Of a DNA stretch of 33,491 bases, positions 8,242-15,164 are shown piece after piece; within the stretch, counting starts at the first letter, position 1, and each line of letters starts with the position of its first letter. Source of the stretch: Gemmataceae bacterium. GTDB lineage: Bacteria > Planctomycetota > Planctomycetia > Gemmatales > Gemmataceae. The position numbers and the translations under genes were made by a program. The notes under the pieces were generated by a model. The model was not told where the DNA came from and did no database searches. It saw only the letters and a list, made by a program, of their open reading frames with translations. Location of the stretch: assembly GCA_019752375.1 (NCBI GenBank), contig JAIEMG010000288.1, forward strand, positions 1 to 33,491. The letters are read 5' to 3'.

Positions 8242-8568
8242 ATGGTTCGCGAGATCGACACGAGCGAGCTGGCGCGGAAGCTGAAGGCGGGTGAGCCGGT
8301 CTACCTGATCGACGTCCGCCAGCCGTGGGAACACGAGATCGCAGCGCTACCGGACAGCGTCCTGTTGCCGCTGCCGGAGCTGGCGGCGCGAGGGCCCGAG
8401 GTCCGGCCGCCGCAGGGGGCATTGGTGGTGGTGTACTGTCATCACGGCATTCGCAGCCGGTCGGCCGCAGCGCTGCTGGAAAGGTCCGGCGTTTCCGACG
8501 TCGTCTCGCTGGCGGGCGGCATCGACGCCTGGTCGCAGGTTGTCGATCCTTCCGTGCCGAGGTACTGA
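8242..8568 (+). CDS. Single-domain rhodanese-like sulfurtransferase
   Basis: A 108-residue protein that is one rhodanese domain. It has the entry motif YLIDVRQPWEHEIA, the active-site loop YCHHGIRS with catalytic C66, and the closing LAGGIDAWS. Enzymes of this kind carry a persulfide on the active-site Cys and pass sulfur to acceptors such as cyanide or cellular thiols; the loop CHHGIRS is the type found in stand-alone GlpE/PspE-like proteins. No signal peptide is present, so it is cytoplasmic. The start at 8242 has a GAGGAG site about 10 nt upstream. The last 127 nt overlap the antisense tail of the YbaN-like gene, so the two genes are convergent and entangled. The physiological acceptor is not evident. 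Confidence 0.88.
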   Translation: MVREIDTSELARKLKAGEPVYLIDVRQPWEHEIAALPDSVLLPLPELAARGPEVRPPQGALVVVYCHHGIRSRSAAALLERSGVSDVVSLAGGIDAWSQVVDPSVPRY

Positions 8569-8951
8569 GGCGTGTTGGGAACCGTGGGCAGCTTGAGGAC
8601 CACTCCGATGCCGACGCAGCCCAGCCCCAGCACCAGCGCCAGCAAGGGCCAGTCGAAGCCGCCGAAGAGGGCGCTCAATCCCAGGGCCACGACGATCAAG
8701 CCGACGGCCTTCACCTTGACGTGTGGCCGAATACCTCGATGGTCCTGCCAGTCGCGCAGCAGCGGGCCGATCATCGGCGAGCGCAGCAGCCGTTCGTTCA
8801 GGCTGGGGAACGAGCGCACGAGGAAGTAGCTGGTCAGCAGGAAAAACGGCGTGGCCGGCAGCCCCGGCAGGAGCACGCCGAGCAGTCCCAGCACGAAGAA
8901 CAGCGCCGCGAGCGTCAGGTATAGCAGCCGCCGCAGCAAGCGCGGCTTCAC
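8442..8951 (-). CDS. YbaN/DUF454-family inner membrane protein with an extended tail
   Basis: A 169-residue protein whose first 120 residues match the YbaN (DUF454) family: a basic N-terminus, hydrophobic segments at about 9-46 (LYLTLAALFFVLGLLGVLLP, GLPATPFFLLTSYFLV), a loop with FPSLNERLL and WQDHRGI, and a second membrane pair at about 82-117. The GTG at 8951 is preferred because a GAGGG site lies just before it and the upstream gene stops 10 nt earlier; a TTG at 8987 would add 12 residues. The last 49 residues are hydrophilic, Ser/Thr-rich and lie fully antisense to the rhodanese gene. They exceed the usual family length and probably arose by loss of an earlier stop codon. Function of the family is unknown. 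Confidence 0.8.
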   Translation of the reverse strand: MKPRLLRRLLYLTLAALFFVLGLLGVLLPGLPATPFFLLTSYFLVRSFPSLNERLLRSPMIGPLLRDWQDHRGIRPHVKVKAVGLIVVALGLSALFGGFDWPLLALVLGLGCVGIGVVLKLPTVPNTPQYLGTEGSTTCDQASMPPASETTSETPDLSSSAAADRLRMP

Positions 8952-8961
8952 CGGGCTGCCC

Positions 8962-9939
8962 TCACTTCCGTCCGAGAATCCGATCAAGCGAGTCTCCCGT
9001 CTGATAGATGAGCGCCTCGGGATAGTGCGGATAGGGGTGGAAATACTCGAAGGTCAGATACCCCTTGTAGCCGGACTTGTCGAAGGCCTCGATGACGGCC
9101 GGCCAGTTGGTGGTACCGTCGAGCAGCGGGCGGAAGCTCTCCAGGGAAAAGTCGGTGCCCTTCTTGGTGAATTCCTTCAAGTGGACGTTCTTGATGCGGC
9201 TGCCGAGGATCGGAATCCAGTGCTCGGGATACTGGAACATCATGATGTTGCCGGTATCGAAGTGGACGCGGACGTGCTTGCTCTTGAAGCTGTCCACGAA
9301 GGCGTTCATCTCGTCCGGGGTCATCAGGTAGCCGTTGAAGAAGATGTTCTCGATGTTGATCGAGATCCCCAGCTTCTCCGCGACCGGCACCAGCTTGGCC
9401 ACCGCTTGCCGGGCCCGCTTGTCGCAGACATCGTTGGGGACCGGCTCGTAATCCGGGTTCCAGGGCATGTGGACGGCGCCGGGAACGCAGAGCAGGTTGT
9501 CGGTCCCCAGGTCCTTGGCGGCGTGCGCCATCTTCGTCGCCAGCTCGATGCCGCGGGCGCGCTGCGTCGGGTCATTGCTGGTGAAGGCGAATTTCCAGAA
9601 CAGGAACGAGCAGAGGCCGCTCACGGCAATGCCGATCTGCTCGGCCTGCTTGCGGATCTCGGTGAATTCCTTGGTGCCGGACTTCGGCGACAGGTCGCTC
9701 TCCAGGTCGTAGTTCAGCTCGATGCCGTCGAAGCCGGCGTCCTTGGCCAGTTGCAGGCACTCCTTGAGCGTCATGCGCTGTGGATACGGAAACGCCCAGA
9801 GGTTGATCGACTTCTTCATGTCGTAACGCTTGGGCGACGCACGGCGCGGGTCCGGCTTGGCATCGGCGGCGACCGCGCCGCTGGCGGCGAGTCCGGCGAC
9901 AACGGCGGATTTCAGGGCGGTGCGACGGTCGATCGACAT
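8962..9939 (-). CDS. Tat-exported sugar phosphate isomerase/epimerase-like TIM barrel protein
   Basis: A 325-residue protein. The N-terminus (DRRTALKSAVVAGLAASG) has a twin-arginine and a hydrophobic stretch typical of Tat export, with likely cleavage near AVAADA. The rest is a xylose-isomerase-like TIM barrel: it contains candidate metal ligands in GIELNYD, INIENIFFNG, VHFDTGN, KNVHLKEF and TFEYFHPYP. Such proteins act on sugars or sugar derivatives; many exported copies exist in Planctomycetes and their substrates are mostly unknown. The start at 9939 has a GAGGAG site and begins right at the signal. It precedes the YbaN-like gene with a 10-nt gap and follows mtaB (stop 9986) by 46 nt, so the three may be co-transcribed. 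Reaction and substrate cannot be read from the sequence. Confidence 0.82.
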   Translation of the reverse strand: MSIDRRTALKSAVVAGLAASGAVAADAKPDPRRASPKRYDMKKSINLWAFPYPQRMTLKECLQLAKDAGFDGIELNYDLESDLSPKSGTKEFTEIRKQAEQIGIAVSGLCSFLFWKFAFTSNDPTQRARGIELATKMAHAAKDLGTDNLLCVPGAVHMPWNPDYEPVPNDVCDKRARQAVAKLVPVAEKLGISINIENIFFNGYLMTPDEMNAFVDSFKSKHVRVHFDTGNIMMFQYPEHWIPILGSRIKNVHLKEFTKKGTDFSLESFRPLLDGTTNWPAVIEAFDKSGYKGYLTFEYFHPYPHYPEALIYQTGDSLDRILGRK

Positions 9940-9985
9940 GGTCCACTCCTCACCTCGAGCTGACGATGGGCTGCCGTCCTTTATC

Positions 9986-11314
9986 CTATCCGGCCGCTTC
10001 AACCAACGACAAAGGGATTCGTCCACCCTCCGGCTCCGGCCGCGCGATCAGGACGCCGTCGGCGACCTGCACGACGCGCACCGGCACGCGCCGGCGCCGC
10101 AGCACCTCGATGCGTCCTTCAAATGCCGACGGCGCAAAACGACACACCGTCCCGCGCACCCAGCCGGGCCGCTCAGGGTCGGCGCCTTCGACCAGCACGT
10201 CGAGGCGCATGCCGACCAGGCTGCGATGGTACTCGGACGCCTGCTCGCGCTCCAGCTCCAGCAGTCGGTGCCGCCGTTGGGCCACCACGGATGCGGGCAC
10301 CGTCTCGGGCAAGGCTGCCGCCGCGGTACCCCGGCGCGGGCTGTAGGAAAAGACGTGAATCTTCGAGAAGCCCACCTCACGAACGACTCGGCAGGTGGCT
10401 TCGAAGTCCGCATCGGTTTCGCCCGGGAAGCCGATGATGACGTCGGTCGTGAACGCCGGGCGGTCCAGCGCTTCACGCAGGCGGCGGCAGCGCTCGACGA
10501 ATCCTCGGCTGCGGTAGCGCCGTTTCATCAGCGCCAGGATGCGGTCCGAGCCGCTCTGCAAGCACAGGTGCAAATGTGGAACGACACGGCGCGATCGCAC
10601 CAGAGCGTCCACGAACTCGCCACGCACCTCGGCCGCTTCCAGACTGCTCAACCGGATGCGGAAGTCGCCAGGCAGCGCATCGAGGCGGTCGATCAGGTGC
10701 CAGAGACGGTTCCATTCCTGCTTCGGCTTGCCCCGGCTCCAGTCGATGCCGTAGTGGCCCAGATGGATGCCGGTCAGCACGATTTCCTGGCAACCGCCTT
10801 CAACCAGGCGTTCCACCTCGACAGCGATTTCCTCCGGAGAACGGCTCCGCAGCGTTGGGCGGACGTGCGGGATGATGCAGTAGCTGCAGTTGAGCAAGCA
10901 GCCGTCCTGGACCTTGACGAACGCACGCTGATGGCCGTCGAAGCGCGTGATGCCTGGCGGCAGCCGGGTCACGCCAAAGTCCGCCAGGTCGGTGAGCAAG
11001 CGCTCCTTGTCGGTGATGACCTTCGTCACGCCGGGCAAGCGTCCCACGGCATCGGGATCGCGCGTCGCATAGCAACCCATGACGACCACGTCGGCGTCGG
11101 GGTTGCTCTGGTGCAGCCGCCGCACCAGCTGCCGGCTCTTGGCATCGCCTTCCATCGTCACGGTGCAGGTGTTGACGACGCACAGGGCGGCCGGCTCATC
11201 GGTGCGGGCCTCGCGCCAACCGTTGAGCTCCAGCGTCTCCTTGACGTACTGCGTCTCGTACTGGTTCACCTTGCAACCCAGTGTGACTAGGCGGCAGGTG
11301 CGAAGGTTTGGCAT
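9986..11314 (-). CDS. mtaB: tRNA t6A37 methylthiotransferase MtaB
   Basis: A 442-residue radical SAM methylthiotransferase. The N-terminal domain has its three cluster cysteines at C14 (TLGCKVNQYE), C50 (VVNTCTV) and C81 (VMGCYATR). The radical SAM cysteines are C139, C143 and C146 in CLLNCSYC. A C-terminal TRAM-like domain follows (LDVLVEGADPERPGWVRG). The LGCKVNQYE and NTCTV signatures and the overall length place it in the MtaB/YqeV branch, which converts t6A at position 37 of tRNA to ms2t6A, rather than in MiaB or RimO. The start at 11314 is supported by an AGGA site and by the family start; the frame is open to 11407. It is divergent from leuC with 174 nt between the starts. Confidence 0.9.
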   Translation of the reverse strand: MPNLRTCRLVTLGCKVNQYETQYVKETLELNGWREARTDEPAALCVVNTCTVTMEGDAKSRQLVRRLHQSNPDADVVVMGCYATRDPDAVGRLPGVTKVITDKERLLTDLADFGVTRLPPGITRFDGHQRAFVKVQDGCLLNCSYCIIPHVRPTLRSRSPEEIAVEVERLVEGGCQEIVLTGIHLGHYGIDWSRGKPKQEWNRLWHLIDRLDALPGDFRIRLSSLEAAEVRGEFVDALVRSRRVVPHLHLCLQSGSDRILALMKRRYRSRGFVERCRRLREALDRPAFTTDVIIGFPGETDADFEATCRVVREVGFSKIHVFSYSPRRGTAAAALPETVPASVVAQRRHRLLELEREQASEYHRSLVGMRLDVLVEGADPERPGWVRGTVCRFAPSAFEGRIEVLRRRRVPVRVVQVADGVLIARPEPEGGRIPLSLVEAAG

Positions 11315-11414
11315 TGCTTCCTGACCTAAAATCGCCCGCGGATTTCCGACGGGGCTGCGTGACGCGGCATTTTGCGGCAAGACCGGAGACGTGGCTCCGT
11401 GGGTCATTATCGCG

Positions 11415-11441
11415 TGTCCATTCGATGGCTGCGGCTATAAT
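11415..11441 (+). promoter_or_regulatory. Probable leuC promoter
   Basis: A consensus TATAAT occurs at 11436-11441, 47 nt before the leuC start. A weak -35 candidate (TGTCCA, 11415-11420) is 15 nt upstream. The -10 is exact, while the -35 is poor, so activation or a different spacing is possible. Confidence 0.4.
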
Positions 11442-11488
11442 ACACAACTGGAACAGCCATTCGCCTCGATTTCCGGGAGCTGCTGACG

Positions 11489-12796
11489 ATGTCTGCGATG
11501 ACCTTGACGGAGAAGATCCTCGCCCGCCATGCCGACCGCGACCACGTCGTACCGGGCGATAACATCTGGATCAACGTGGACGTCCTGATGACCCACGACG
11601 TATGCGGGCCCGGCACGATCGCCATCTTCAAGTCCCACTTCGGCGGCGACAAGGCCAAGGTCTTCGATCGCAACAAGGTGGTTATCATCCCGGATCACTA
11701 CATCTTCACGGCCGACGCGATGGCCAACCGCAACGTGCAGGTGCTGCGCAAGTTCGCGGCCGAACAGGAGTTGCCGTACTACTACGACGTCGGCACGCCG
11801 CGGTACAAGGGCGTCTGCCACATCGCCCTGCCGGAAGAAGGCCACACGCGGCCCGGCGAGGTGCTCCTGGGCACCGACAGCCATACCTGCACCGCAGGCG
11901 CGTTCGGCGAATTTGCGACAGGCATCGGCAACACCGACGCCGGCTTCGTCATGGGCGCCGGCAAGCTGTGGGTCAAGGTGCCGCCGACCATGCGCTTCGT
12001 CTTCCACGGCGAGTTGCCGCCTTACCTGATGGCCAAGGACCTGATCCTGGCCGCCATCGGCGACATCGGCTGCGACGGCGCGACGTACAAGGCGATGGAA
12101 TTCGACGGCGATGGAGTCTACGCGCTCAACATCGAGGAGCGCATGACGCTGTGCAACATGGTGATCGAAGCGGGCGGCAAGAACGGCGTGATCGCCCCGG
12201 ACCAGGTGACTTTCGATTACGTCAACGCCCGCAACGCCGGTCAGAAGCCGTATACGGCCGCTTACAGCGACAAGGATGCGAACTTCTGCTTCGAGAAGGT
12301 CTACGACGTGGGCAAGCTGGAACCGGTCGTCGCCAAGCCGCACAGCCCGGACAACCGCGCCACGGTCCGCGAGGTCAAGGGCACGAAGCTCGACCGCGCG
12401 TACATCGGCAGCTGCACCGGCGGCAAGATGACCGACTTCCGCGCCGCCGCGTCGATCCTCAAGGGCAAGTCGGTCAAGATCGACACCTTCGTGGTGCCCG
12501 CCACCAGCGAGATCGCCCAGGCCTTGAAGACGGAACGGCTCAACGGCCAGACGCTCGAAGAGGTTTTCCTGAGCGCCGGCGCCAAGATCGGTGAACCCTC
12601 ATGCGCGGCCTGCCTGGGCGGCCCGAGCGACACGTTCGGCCGCCTCAACACGCCAATCAGTTGCATCAGCACGACCAACCGCAACTTTCCCGGCCGCATG
12701 GGGCACAAGGAGGCGCAGGTCTTCCTGGCCAGCCCGTTGACGGTGGCGGCCAGTGCGGTTGGCGGAGTCATTAGCGATCCGCGGGACGCGCTTTAG
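11489..12796 (+). CDS. leuC: 3-isopropylmalate dehydratase, large subunit
   Basis: A 435-residue aconitase-family protein. With LeuD it isomerises 2-isopropylmalate to 3-isopropylmalate in leucine biosynthesis. The [4Fe-4S] cysteines are C309 (IGSCTGG) and C372/C375 (PSCAACLGG). Other family marks are LLGTDSHTCTAGAFGEFATG near residue 130 and NRNFPGRMG near the C-terminus. The length is that of the shorter type found in archaea and many bacteria, related to homoaconitase, rather than the 465-residue enterobacterial form. A homoaconitase-like or citraconate-type activity cannot be excluded from sequence alone. A GGGAG site precedes the ATG at 11489. The small subunit is not next to it: a Uma2-family gene lies between. 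Confidence 0.9.
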   Translation: MSAMTLTEKILARHADRDHVVPGDNIWINVDVLMTHDVCGPGTIAIFKSHFGGDKAKVFDRNKVVIIPDHYIFTADAMANRNVQVLRKFAAEQELPYYYDVGTPRYKGVCHIALPEEGHTRPGEVLLGTDSHTCTAGAFGEFATGIGNTDAGFVMGAGKLWVKVPPTMRFVFHGELPPYLMAKDLILAAIGDIGCDGATYKAMEFDGDGVYALNIEERMTLCNMVIEAGGKNGVIAPDQVTFDYVNARNAGQKPYTAAYSDKDANFCFEKVYDVGKLEPVVAKPHSPDNRATVREVKGTKLDRAYIGSCTGGKMTDFRAAASILKGKSVKIDTFVVPATSEIAQALKTERLNGQTLEEVFLSAGAKIGEPSCAACLGGPSDTFGRLNTPISCISTTNRNFPGRMGHKEAQVFLASPLTVAASAVGGVISDPRDAL

Positions 12797-12819
12797 TTCC
12801 AAGCTCTCGAGGACTGGAC

Positions 12820-13530
12820 ATGTCCAAGGTCATCCAGGGATTCCCGGACATCGAGGTGCCGGCGCTTCCGACGGCGCAAGCGCTCCTCCGCGCGTCTTCT
12901 CCGAGTGAGCAACGCTTCTTGGTGGGCGATGTCGACTGGGCCGCTTACAAGAAGATTTCCGAATCGCTGGCCGAGCGTCACTTTCATCTTTCGTACGACG
13001 GCTGGAGTCTGGAACTGATGACCAAGTCCAGCACCCATTGTTGGTTCAGCCGCTTCGTGTTCCAGATGATCATCATTTTGACCGAGGAACTGAAGATGCC
13101 GCGCGGCTGCTTTGGTTCCATGACCTGCGAGCGCGAGGACCTTGAAAGGGCGATTGAGCCGGACGAGTGTTTCTACCTCGCTAACGAGCCTCGGGTCCGT
13201 GGTCGCGATCGCATCGATCTGTCGGTGGACCCGCCGCCAGACCTCGCGATTGAAATCGATCTCACAACCGACGCTCGCCGACGCCTGGGTATTTATGCAG
13301 CCGTTGGAGTTCCTGAAATTTGGCGCTTTGACGGGCAAGCGGTCTTCATTCTCCAGCGTGACGTCCAGGGGCACTACGCCGTGGCCGCTTTCAGCCGTTA
13401 CTTCCCTTTCCTTAGCGGGAATGATCTCGTCCGCGTCCTCGAGAAGCGAGGGCAGGCAGACGAGGTCACTCTGCTTCTTGAATTTCGCACGTGGGTGCGT
13501 CAGCAACTGAGCAGCAATCCGAGTTGTTGA
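12820..13530 (+). CDS. Uma2-family (DUF820) PD-(D/E)xK nuclease-like protein
   Basis: A 236-residue protein of the Uma2/DUF820 family. The core motif PPPDLAIEID (D141, E145) supplies the acidic part of a restriction-endonuclease-like fold. It is followed by RRRLGIYAAVGVPEIWRFDG, where the usual catalytic Lys seems to be replaced by Arg, so activity is uncertain. The N-terminal half contains the usual SLELMTKSSTHCWFSRFV segment. The family is greatly expanded in cyanobacteria and Planctomycetes and its role is not established. The gene has its own GAGGA site, begins 23 nt after leuC and ends 26 nt before leuD, so it appears to be co-transcribed with them. It has no obvious link to leucine synthesis and is probably an insertion. 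Confidence 0.82.
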   Translation: MSKVIQGFPDIEVPALPTAQALLRASSPSEQRFLVGDVDWAAYKKISESLAERHFHLSYDGWSLELMTKSSTHCWFSRFVFQMIIILTEELKMPRGCFGSMTCEREDLERAIEPDECFYLANEPRVRGRDRIDLSVDPPPDLAIEIDLTTDARRRLGIYAAVGVPEIWRFDGQAVFILQRDVQGHYAVAAFSRYFPFLSGNDLVRVLEKRGQADEVTLLLEFRTWVRQQLSSNPSC

Positions 13531-13556
13531 AAGCAACTCCTTCCGCGAGAACCTTC

Positions 13557-14114
13557 ATGCAAAAGATCGTCACCGGCAAGGTCTTTGTCCTCGGCGACAA
13601 CGTGGACACCGATCAGATCATCCCCGCCCAGTACCTGACGTTCAACCCGTCGATTCCCGACGAGTACAAGCAGTTCGGCAAGTACGCCCTTTCCAGCGTG
13701 CCGCCGGCGCAGAAGGGGCTGCCCAAGGGCCGCATTCCGTTCCACACGAAGGACGAGTTCGTCTCCGACTACACGATCATCGTCGGCGGCCGGAACTTCG
13801 GCTGCGGTTCGTCGCGCGAGCATGCTCCCGTGGCGCTGGCCGCGGCGGGAATTCAGGCGGTCGTCGCCGAGTTCTATGCCCGCATCTTCTTCCGCAACTG
13901 CGTCAACGGCGGCTATTTGACGCCCTTCGAAAGCGTCGATCGCCTGTGCGAAAAGGTGTGCACCGGCGACGAGCTGCGCATCGACGTCGTCCAGGGCGTC
14001 ATGCACAACCTGACGACCAAGGAAGAGTGGCGCCTCAAGCCGCTGGGCGAGGTGGCGCCAATCCTCGAAGCGGGCGGCCTGTTCCCGTTCGCGCAGAAGG
14101 CCGGCATCGTTTAG
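13557..14114 (+). CDS. leuD: 3-isopropylmalate dehydratase, small subunit
   Basis: A 185-residue swivel-domain protein that completes the LeuCD enzyme. Family marks are GDNVDTDQIIPAQYL near the N-terminus, GRNFGCGSSREHAPVAL in the centre and the FYARIFFRNCVNGG segment. The ATG at 13557 was chosen because the fold starts immediately after it; the frame is open upstream into the Uma2 gene. Ribosome-site match is weak (GAGAA), which may mean partial coupling to the preceding gene. The stop is 16 nt before the esterase-like gene. The length is slightly above the short archaeal LeuD form, consistent with the matching large subunit type. Confidence 0.9.
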   Translation: MQKIVTGKVFVLGDNVDTDQIIPAQYLTFNPSIPDEYKQFGKYALSSVPPAQKGLPKGRIPFHTKDEFVSDYTIIVGGRNFGCGSSREHAPVALAAAGIQAVVAEFYARIFFRNCVNGGYLTPFESVDRLCEKVCTGDELRIDVVQGVMHNLTTKEEWRLKPLGEVAPILEAGGLFPFAQKAGIV

Positions 14115-14130
14115 AAAGCCTGACCGCTCC

Positions 14131-14862
14131 ATGTGGACCGTCGCTGAAATTGCCGGCAAGCGTGCCGACGTGTTCGATCCTTCTGGCGCTGCCAAGCCGC
14201 GCTTTGGCATGCTCTACCTGCATTCCGGCGGTTTGGAGACGCTGCGCGACGCTCCGGTCTACACCAAGCTCCTGGAGCAGCATCGATTGGCCTGTATCTG
14301 TCCGCACGGCCAGCTTTCGTGGTGGTCGGATCGCATCTTGCCTGCCTTCGATGCCAAGCTTAGCGCCGAGCGATACCTTCTCGAACATGTGATGCCGTTC
14401 TTTCGCGAGCGCTGGGGCCTGGCGCCGCCGGCCATCGGCCTGTTCGGCATCAGCATGGGCGGACAGGGAGCGCTGCGGCTGGCGTTCAAGCAGGCAAAGC
14501 TATTTCCCGTGGTGGCGGGCATCGCGTCGTCGATCGATTGCTACGAGCGCTACGGCCACGGACTGGGCCTGGAAGACATGTATGACAGCAAGGAGCAGTG
14601 CCGGCAGGATATCGCGACATTGCACATCCATCCATCGAACTTTCCCGCGCACATCCTGTTCTGCGTCGACCCCGACGACGAGCGCTGGTACCGCGGCAAC
14701 GACCGCCTCCACGAGAAGCTCAACGCGCTGGGCGTCCCGCACACCGTCGACTTCACCACGCGGGCCGGTGGCCACTCGTGGGACTACTTCAACCACGTGG
14801 CCGAGCGGGTAGTCACGTTCCTCGTCAAGGGACTGGAGCAAGAGAGCCGGCGTTTGCTCTAG
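14131..14862 (+). CDS. Alpha/beta hydrolase, esterase D-like
   Basis: A 243-residue alpha/beta hydrolase of the PF00756-type esterase group. The nucleophile elbow is GISMGG with S108. A candidate acid lies in CVDPDDE (around D180-D183) and the catalytic His is H215 in AGGHSWDYF. No signal peptide is visible, so it acts in the cytoplasm. It lies 16 nt after leuD in the same direction and is probably in the same transcript. Related proteins hydrolyse S-formylglutathione or small carboxylic esters, but the substrate here cannot be named. A functional link to leucine synthesis is not evident. Close relatives may be annotated as S-formylglutathione hydrolase-like or as putative esterases. Confidence 0.82.
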   Translation: MWTVAEIAGKRADVFDPSGAAKPRFGMLYLHSGGLETLRDAPVYTKLLEQHRLACICPHGQLSWWSDRILPAFDAKLSAERYLLEHVMPFFRERWGLAPPAIGLFGISMGGQGALRLAFKQAKLFPVVAGIASSIDCYERYGHGLGLEDMYDSKEQCRQDIATLHIHPSNFPAHILFCVDPDDERWYRGNDRLHEKLNALGVPHTVDFTTRAGGHSWDYFNHVAERVVTFLVKGLEQESRRLL

Positions 14863-14893
14863 CCGGAACTCGTTCCCCTTTGGGCGTTGGGGG

Positions 14894-15022
14894 AAATGAC
14901 GAATGAAGACGTCCGAATGAAGAATCATCAATGCCCAATGCCGCGGGGAGACGGGGTGCACCGGTCATTGAGCTTCGTCATTGATCATTGATTCGTCATT
15001 CGGGCTTCCTCACTCGTCATTC
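14894..15022. repeat. Imperfect palindrome built of ATGACGAATGA-type units
   Basis: The left arm (from about 14894) and right arm (ending about 15022) are imperfect reverse complements over roughly 45-50 nt: AATGACGAATGAAGACG on the left faces TTCCTCACTCGTCATT on the right, and CCGAATGA faces TCATTCGG. The arms also contain internal ATCAATG/CATTGAT units. It looks like a miniature non-coding palindromic element that could fold in DNA or RNA. Confidence 0.65.
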
Positions 15023-15118
15023 TTGCACTTTCATACCGCCCGCCACCACTGTTCAAATCTTCACACGCCCGCCGCTGAAAAATTCCTCCCAAATTCTGTA
15101 CGCGCCCCCCGACCCGCC

Positions 15119-15164
15119 TGCACTATCCTTGTAGGGAAGGCGAATCCTTCGTGAGATCCTTGCC
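15119..15164 (+). promoter_or_regulatory. Conserved 46-nt leader of ECF gene 1
   Basis: This block is identical to 17201-17246 except for one base and ends exactly at the ATG of each ECF gene; similarity stops at its left edge. It contains alternating CCTT and AAGG units (CCTTGTAGGGAAGG, AATCCTT, ATCCTT). It may be the ECF promoter with operator, or just a product of recent duplication. Confidence 0.5.

Larger units (their letters stand above)
14863..15164. other. Intergenic stretch with a large imperfect palindrome
   Basis: There is no supportable gene. It contains the 129-nt inverted-repeat element at 14894-15022 and, at the right end, the 46-nt leader shared with the second ECF gene (15119-15164). 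Confidence 0.7.

Noticed and set aside
8851..9963. Plus-strand open frame over the isomerase-like gene
   Set aside because: Antisense shadow; the minus strand has a Tat signal and a full TIM barrel.
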